From the NCBI RefSeq assembly GCF_036850765.1, contig NC_089495.1, positions 198,842,847 to 198,906,846 of the forward strand: a stretch of DNA of 64,000 bases, given 5' to 3'. The notes beneath the pieces are model-generated. The model did no database searches and was not told the origin of the DNA. It saw only the letters and a program-made list of their open reading frames with translations. Source of the DNA: Saccopteryx bilineata (taxonomy: Eukaryota > Chordata > Mammalia > Chiroptera > Emballonuridae). Below are positions 57,301 to 64,000 of the stretch, in pieces (position 1 is the stretch's first letter; every line of letters begins with the position of its first letter). Made by a program: the position numbers and the translations under genes.

Positions 57301-60090
57301 ATGATTTACATATAATTTATATGTATGATTGTATATGATTTGGAATGTTTCAGTTACTTAGTGTTCTGACTCAGTTTTGGTCTTCTTCAAAACATGTTTT
57401 ACTGTTGCATTTGTAACTTCCTTATTTAGGGTGAGTTCCTTCTCCCTTCTCTGCTGGGAAGACAAAGATTTCCCCAATTTAGGACTTATTTTGTTTGTTT
57501 CCATAGTTACTAGAGATGTGCACATGCCCACACACACATACATACTAATTTTTGACAATATTGAGATAGATGACCATCTTGTGTATAATTCTTTTATCTA
57601 CTACATTAAAAAATACATTTTTTTGAAGAAGCAGTATTTTTACAGAAATCATAATTACTAAAAATGTTTTACTCCTCCCTTTAACAACAAGGCCAGGTTT
57701 CTGACTTAATTATTTTTAAGGCAGGTTTTAGGGAAATGTATCAATCATCAAAGTCAATAAATTATAAAGTGGGTCTGTTTTAAAAATTGATAATTGGCAT
57801 CCTTTAAATTAATAAATTATTTTTAGTTCAAACACCTTTATACCCAAAGGACAAAACAAATAAGAGTTATAACAATCAGTGCAATAAGAATCAGACATCT
57901 TTTGCAATTTCTTCTTGGAATGAACATTTTTGTCAAATTTATATGTTTGTCTCTAGTTATTAATATCCAAAGCCTAAGATATAAGTTCTCAAAATAAACT
58001 GGGAGAGGAGTTTTCCAACTTTTGTTGGACATACAAATGGGTTATCTTAGCCTTAGGGTAACCCCCCCTAGACATTTCATAGGAGGGAGGCTATTGGTCT
58101 TTAATGCACAGTGAACTCAACCAAGAATTGAAGTTACAATTTGTGGCAGGGCTGGAAGTCCCCAGCTAGATATCAATCAAGCTTTCTAGTCTCAGAACAA
58201 ATGTCTCTAAGTCCATCAGACTTCTGCTCCTTAATTCATTCACAATTTCTATTACTACCACTCATTGCAGATGGGATGGGTGCAGAAAGTTAACAATCTA
58301 ATCTCACAACTTTCTAGGCAAATAAGCCTTGGATTGACGATGGAGAAAATTAAAGCTTTTCAATTGATCAAGTTTGAGAAGCATGGGTTATAATAGTTAT
58401 AGATGTAAAAATCATTCACTTGTGCCTTAATGATATGTATCCTTGGTAATATTTTTCCATACTTTTAGGCATGATTCTTGCTTACCTTGGGGAATAAATT
58501 CCTTGAAATAAGATCAAAGCCTGCTTGCAATTTGGAGGGGGACAAAACAAATATAAAAACTCCAGATGCAAAAACAATGCCAACAGACATAGTTAAAATG
58601 AAACCAAATTCTAGCAGAAAGAGTGGCTTCCATTGGTGGTTGGTTCAATAAGATGAATTTTAATCTTCTTTTCAAGTTTGTAAGTCTCTTGACTATTCAG
58701 GCAACATGTTTCTTTGGGCAAGGCTAAGGAAGTGGTGTGGATTGCAGTTTACTTACAAATACATTTGGGGAAGCCAGTGTCTCAGACTCAACAATGACAC
58801 AAACTATGTTTACATCAGCTACATGAAAGAATTTTCTCAAATGGTCACATCTGTATAGGAAAAAAAAATGCTACTTTTTTCTTTTAGGAAAAGTATAGTG
58901 TTTAAATGAAGGTGTGAGTCATAATTAGAACAAATTATTTGAATAGAATTATAACATTTTAATTGACCAAATTTGACCTCTCAGAGATATTATACATTTT
59001 TTTTTTTTTACAAAAAGTGATTCAGAAGGGAGATGGGATTTATCATTTGGAAAAAATCAAGATAAAACTTTGCCTTTGTTAAGACTGATTTGATCTTTAA
59101 AAATCTATTAGTCACTTCAATAACATGTACCCTCTTTGTGACAGTGTGGGCTTTGGAAATGCTATTATGAGGAGAGACTAAGGTCATTTAAGGATATAGC
59201 AGCTGATTGGAAATGACATAGGGAAGACAGTGTCTTCATTGATGGAAGAGGACCTTTAGTAGCACAGATTTACTGATCATGCAGGGAAAAATATTCATAA
59301 TATTCATGCAATGACTTAGGAAGAAACCCTGGCTTGTAGAGTATCCTAGCTACTACTTTTATATTTGTTAGTAATTCTTTTGTAGACTTGGAATAGTCAT
59401 CCCCCTACAACTGATGTTCCATTGATAACAGTAGTTATAGCTGAACTAGTATGGCAGAAAGCTATTAGCCTTCTGTATATTATGTTCTGCATAATAGAAG
59501 CTCATTTATTAAGGTCTAATAGCCAAATAGCAAAGACAAGATAGGTCTACGCTAGCCTCAGCATTGGATAAGATACTCATGATATCCAAACTCTAAAGTT
59601 TGATGTTCCCCCAGAGAAGAAAACAACAGAAATATGAAAACGTATTTGCCTTATATTGACCCTTGCTTGACCACAGTTACAGAATTCTAGGTATTCAGGG
59701 GAGACACTGAAGAGCTACTTGAGGTTTCTGAGGTCTCTGGAACCTTTCTGAAATATTCACTGTAATGATTTCTCCTGCCTATCCACATTCGGGGCTTTAG
59801 GTTTCAAGACTGCTGTTTTGTTCTCAGATATGGAGAAGAATCTAGGGCTGACCAATTCTTTATCTTAGGCGCTATAAAGACAGACAGTTTTACAACAGGC
59901 ATGCTCACTTTAAAAGAAAATGAAAACCTTTTTACCAATGCCGGCATATTCTATGCACCCAACTTCCGTGTACTAGATCAACTAAATTCTTCAGAAACCA
60001 TATGAGAAGTGGTCAATAAAACCTGACAATAAACTAGACAATCAAAACAGAAAGAGGCATTAAGCTATAGCTGAAACAATAAATATGTTT
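52807..60090. other. Non-coding sequence, no gene recognised
   Basis: Frames of 135-152 codons at 53,206-53,664 (plus), 53,334-53,753 (minus) and 55,248-55,655 (minus) have no recognised domain. The interval 57,000-60,000 is AT-rich and featureless to my reading. Confidence 0.45.
54286..54315. repeat. (CT)n microsatellite
   Basis: About fifteen CT units, uninterrupted. Confidence 0.9.
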
Positions 60091-60099
60091 TCATTGTTA

Positions 60100-60240
60100 C
60101 AGGCCTGAGTATACTGTGGAACCACTTGGAAACCTTTGAGAAAATACTCATGCTCAGGCCCACACTTGACTTGTTAGTTTTGACTCAATCTGGGTTTGTG
60201 TCTAGATTACAGCATTTTGAAAAGCAGTCTAGATCCTTCT
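60100..60240 (+). repeat. MER5-like hAT-Charlie fossil
   Basis: Wording such as 'actgtggaaccacttggaaa' and 'cagcattttgaaaagcagtc' suggests a decayed MER5-type element. Weak. Confidence 0.35.
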
Positions 60241-60249
60241 AATGACAGC

Positions 60250-60855
60250 AGAGTATAAAGTAGACCTCAACTGAAATCCAATAGACTTATATGTCCATCC
60301 AAATATAGGGGAAGGCTAAAAAGATCTACTGGCCCTCTCTTTCAACTCCCCGACCTAAGCGTTGCACTATTACTTTATAATATGGATGGATTCTGCTGAT
60401 GTGTAGCCCACATAAGAAAATGAAGGGTTAAGGAAAAGTAATTGTGGAAGAAATTGTCACCTATGTAGTGGCCTATATCTAGATTTCCCCAATAAACATG
60501 AGCTCATGTCCCAGAGAGCTAGATGCCAACAATATTTAGGGTGTAACCAACCTAAGTGCCTAGAACATTCCCCATTATCTCCTTCTTAGAAATTCAAGAA
60601 CTATCTATTATATGAATGACGGAATTTATGAATGAATCCATAGATGTATGGATAGGAGGAACTGACATGTATTTTATCTGTTTCTATGTGTATGCCCAAG
60701 ACTGTGCTGGAGCCCGAGGCAAGGCATTAAAAGGAAGATACATTTTGCCATTGGGGAACTCACAGGCTAAGCGAATAGACATGAATCAATTGATGAGGAG
60801 CTTTGAAAGACTTGAGAGATTAAAACATCACTAACTTGACAGAGCCTGGTAATCA
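60250..60855. other. Non-coding sequence, no gene recognised
   Basis: One 72-codon plus-strand frame (60,616-60,834) has no known domain. Confidence 0.45.
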
Positions 60856-62124
60856 TCACAAGGAAAAAGAAAAGCAAGCAAATGCCGTAATTAGAGAAAT
60901 ATTTAGGAATTAATAAAAGTAAGATTATTACATATCAAATATAGTGGGATGCAGTTCAACTGACATTTAAAGGGACATATTGATCTTTAATAAAATTCTT
61001 TAGAAACAAGAACTTTCAAAATTTATATGCTAAAAATTCAACTAAAACACTAAAATTGATTTTAAAAAGTAAGTAGAAAATAAAGCTGAAGGAAGGAAAT
61101 AATAGATAGAAAAGCAGAAATAAATCAAAATTAAAATACACATGTGAAAAAAAAATACACATGTGTATTACATATGATCAATAAGACTAGTTTCATTGAA
61201 AAGACAAATGAAAAATAAACAATAGATCAGGAAAAGTAAACAAAAATTATAAATTAACTATTAAAAGGAATAGAGAGGGATAAAAAACAGCAGGTCAAGA
61301 AAAATTAAAACAAAAATAACAGAATAGCTTTATAGCAATAAATATAAAAACTTAGATAAAATTAAAAATACAGAAAAATAACTTTCTATAATTGGGAAGA
61401 AAAAAATCATTGAAAGATTGACATTAAAGACATTAAATAAATAATAAAATTTTAAATCTGCATCATCAAATTTTGAAGCTCTTAGACCCAAGAATATTCT
61501 ACAACTGAAGAAAAATATAGATCCTCTCTTTTATAAATGGATTTCAGAAGATGGAAAAACAGGAAAAGGTTCTCAACTTTTTTGGAGAGACTAGTAAAGA
61601 ATCCCTCAGACCCAGACAAAGGCAATTTTAAGAAGGCAAAAATCTTAGTCAATGAGATTTATAAACATTCATGCCAAACTGTCGATGTAAGTCTTAGTAG
61701 GTAAAAATTTACCATTTTATTTAAAATTTTAAATATCACTTAAAAAATAAAGAAGTAAAACTTATCTAGGCTATTTTAGGTAAGTAATGATGGATCAACA
61801 TTAAAAAATATTCCAATATTTTAGTCGGTTAAAAGAGAAGACAGAAACGTGTTTATTTGAATAGATGTAATAAAGGGAGAAAAAAAAAGTCAACTTCCAT
61901 CTATGATTTTGGGTGGTTTAACAAAATAGAAATAAAAATTTTCTTAACCTGATAAGTTATATTGACTTAGTAACTTCAGATTTCAGCACATGTAACAGCA
62001 CACATTCCGAGCATGTCCATTAAACCAATAAAAAAACATAATGACTACTGTAACCAGTTTTGCTCAACATATTAATATGAAACCCATATTAAAGACAAAC
62101 AAAAGAAAGATCAGAAAGAAATAC

Positions 62125-62258
62125 TTTTTTTTGTATTTTTAAAATAGATTTTAGAGAAAGATGAAGGGAGAGAAACATCAATTTGTTCTTCCACTTATTT
62201 ATGCATTCACTGGTTGATTCTTTTATGTGTCCCAACCGGAAACTGAACCTGCAACCTT
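62125..62258 (-). mobile_element. VES-like SINE, head-truncated, reverse strand
   Basis: On the minus strand a box B-type 'ggttgcaggttcagtttcc', then 'catcaatt/gatgtttctctccc' wording and an A-rich tail (plus-strand T8 at 62,125). The tRNA-derived head to the right of 62,258 is missing. Confidence 0.7.
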
Positions 62259-62382
62259 TTTTTTCATATATATAATAACTTATACAGTTAATAAAAATAT
62301 TTTTCTACAGTAATTAAAACGTGAAAAACAAAAAATGATTCAATCTACTAGATGAAAAGGGCTTTATGATATAAAAATAGGA

Positions 62383-62505
62383 GCCTGACCTGTGGTGGTG
62401 CAGTGGATAAAGCGTTAACCTGGAAACACTGAGGTTGCCGGTTCAAAACCCTGGCTTGCCTGGTCAAGGCACATATAGGAGTTGATGCTTCCTGCTCCTC
62501 CTCCT

Positions 62506-62537
<32 letters not shown>

Positions 62538-62591
62538 CCCTCCTAAAATGAATAATTAAATAAAAATAAAAATTAAATTCTCAAAAAAAAA
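62383..62591 (+). mobile_element. VES-like bat SINE, forward strand
   Basis: Starts GCCTGACCTGTGGTGGTGCA, with a box A match (TGGTGCAGTGG) and a box B with one CpG decayed (GGTTCAAAACC). A (CT)n tract (62,503-62,537) and an A-rich tail to 62,591 follow. About 209 bp, full-length for the family. No clear TSD. It inserted into an ancient L1. Confidence 0.88.
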
Positions 62592-63214
62592 GAGGAAAGG
62601 ACCTCTTAAAGATGAAAGAGAAAGCATAAACTACAAAGGAAAAGGTGTAGACATTTGACGATATCAACATGAAAACTTATGAAGAATAAAACTGTAAGTA
62701 AAGCTAAAGGAACCCTCATCATGTGGGAAAAAATTCCTGGTACATATAAGAAAAACAATTATTACCGAGGCTATCCCAAGAACTTTTAAAACACATTAAA
62801 ACTCTTAAGAAAATGGAAAGAGGTGATATCCTACAGTTCTCCCGGTGGTAGGGTGTTGAGTCAAAAACCTTGGCACCAAATGTTTATTAGAAAATATACA
62901 AATTTACTAAAAATGAGTAAGATGAAAAATAGTACAAGACTGAGTACATTTTACTCCCACCTGAATGGGGGAGGGGGGAATTCAGAAAGTGTGACGTATC
63001 TAGATTTAACAAAGCTGCAAGGAGAGGGACCTTTCATACCCTGCTGTGTGAGTTGGTACAACCATTTTGCAAAACAATTTGGCAGTACAGAAAACTAAAA
63101 ATAGACACACCTTAGAGCTGTGTGGTTTTGTTACTAAGTACACATGTCTTAGAAAATCCTGGGACATGTGCACAAGCAGATATGCGTAAGGACAACTTTA
63201 AATAGAAAAGAATC

Positions 63215-64000
63215 AAAGTAAGATGCTGCAATTTATGTGATATAAGGCAAAGCACAAACTATTAAAATGCATACCATCTATCAATACATTTAATTCTATA
63301 GCAACAGTGAGAATTATGTGCCAATATGACTGGATCTCAGAAATGCGATTTAAAAAATACCAAAAGTTAATCATTGATATTATTATAATATATATTACCA
63401 TTAATGTGAATTAAAAACAACAATGAAACACTATGTATTATTAGAGCTACATTTGAATAGATAACATAGATTAAAAGGATATACACTAAGTTTTTAATAG
63501 GGATTACTTGTCAGAATAGAGAGGGAGGAGAAGAGAGAGCTGGGAAAGAGAGAGAGAACGCATATGCTGTTACTCCAAAGCTATGTGAGAAACAATTATA
63601 TTTAGCATTTCTGGGTGGTTTTCTATTCTTGACTTCATTCATAGTTCTCTGTAGTTTTAAAATCTCTCTCAGAGACTAAAAGTAAAAACACTACAGTAAT
63701 ATTTTTGTATCACTAAGTATTATTTAGACCACAATTTTTAAAGACTGCGTACTGTCCTATATTACTGATTTATCATAATTATTTTAGGACTCTTCTTTTG
63801 TGCTTTTTTTTTCTACCTGACATTTCACATTAATTAATGGATATCAAAAAACAGAATTTTTAGTTTTAAGAACTCTGAAGTAATAATTCCCTTGGTCTAG
63901 TCAAAGAAAATTTAGTTTGGTTATTTCCCAAAAGAATTAGAGTCATATCTTCACTATAAAAATTTATATTTTTAATTTTTAAAATATTTCATTGAATTGC
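63215..64000. other. AT-rich non-coding sequence to window end
   Basis: No frame above 62 codons and no named repeat are seen. A purine-rich patch lies near 63,520-63,560. Confidence 0.5.

Larger units (their letters stand above)
60860..63210 (+). mobile_element. Ancient L1 (L1M-like) remnant
   Basis: Decayed L1 ORF2 wording in order: a middle segment at about 61,060-61,700 ('agcagaaataaatcaaaatt', 'gaatagagagggataaaaaa'), and a C-terminal/3' segment at about 62,595-63,210 ('gaagaataaaactg', 'tttactcccacctgaatggg', 'tacaaccattttgcaaaaca'). No intact frame. Two SINEs interrupt it. Ends approximate. Confidence 0.7.

Overview
This is repeat-dense, AT-rich nuclear DNA from a mammal, almost certainly a bat. 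No exon of a recognisable host gene is visible on either strand, and no tRNA, rRNA or other structured RNA gene was found. The bat assignment rests on the SINEs. Copies at 1,732-2,143 and 52,355-52,790 are tRNA-derived elements of a type I associate with horseshoe and leaf-nosed bats (Rhin-1-like). Copies near 21.6, 42.4 and 62.1-62.6 kb look like the bat VES family. LINE-1 (L1) retrotransposons and cut-and-paste DNA transposons (mariner, hAT, a palindromic MITE) add to that picture. A rhinolophoid bat is my best guess from memory, not a database result.

Layout. 1-13.4 kb: unique sequence with ancient degraded repeats, one SINE and two tetranucleotide microsatellites. 13.4-15.1 kb: a 5'-truncated L1 with target-site duplications (TSDs), then an older reverse-strand L1 tail split by a 563-bp mariner deletion derivative. 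15.1-25 kb: mostly unique sequence, with a clean 352-bp hAT element (8-bp TSD), a SINE, an old hAT-Charlie-like remnant carrying a palindromic MITE, and MIR/MER5-like fossils.

25.0-38.3 kb: the dominant feature is an L1 nested in an L1. An older L1 is interrupted inside ORF1 by a younger, full-length L1 of about 7.8 kb (25,657-33,468) with a perfect 15-bp TSD. The younger copy has tandem 5' UTR monomers, a long polypyrimidine leader, a broken ORF1, an unusually long ORF1-ORF2 spacer, and an ORF2 with a recognisable endonuclease, reverse transcriptase and C-terminal cysteine motif but two frameshifts and one stop. A short reverse-strand L1 3' end lies just downstream (38,028-38,290).

38.3-64 kb: low-GC unique DNA with two very old L1s (40.7-43.1 and 60.9-63.2 kb) split by SINEs, scattered MIRs, and a SINE at 52.4 kb carrying two tandem consensus-like CTCF motifs.

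The elements act as a layered insertion record rather than as cooperating genes. The observations I rate highest are the tandem CTCF motifs in the SINE, the L1 5' UTR monomers, the expanded L1 inter-ORF spacer with its small ORF, and the near-perfect MITE hairpin.
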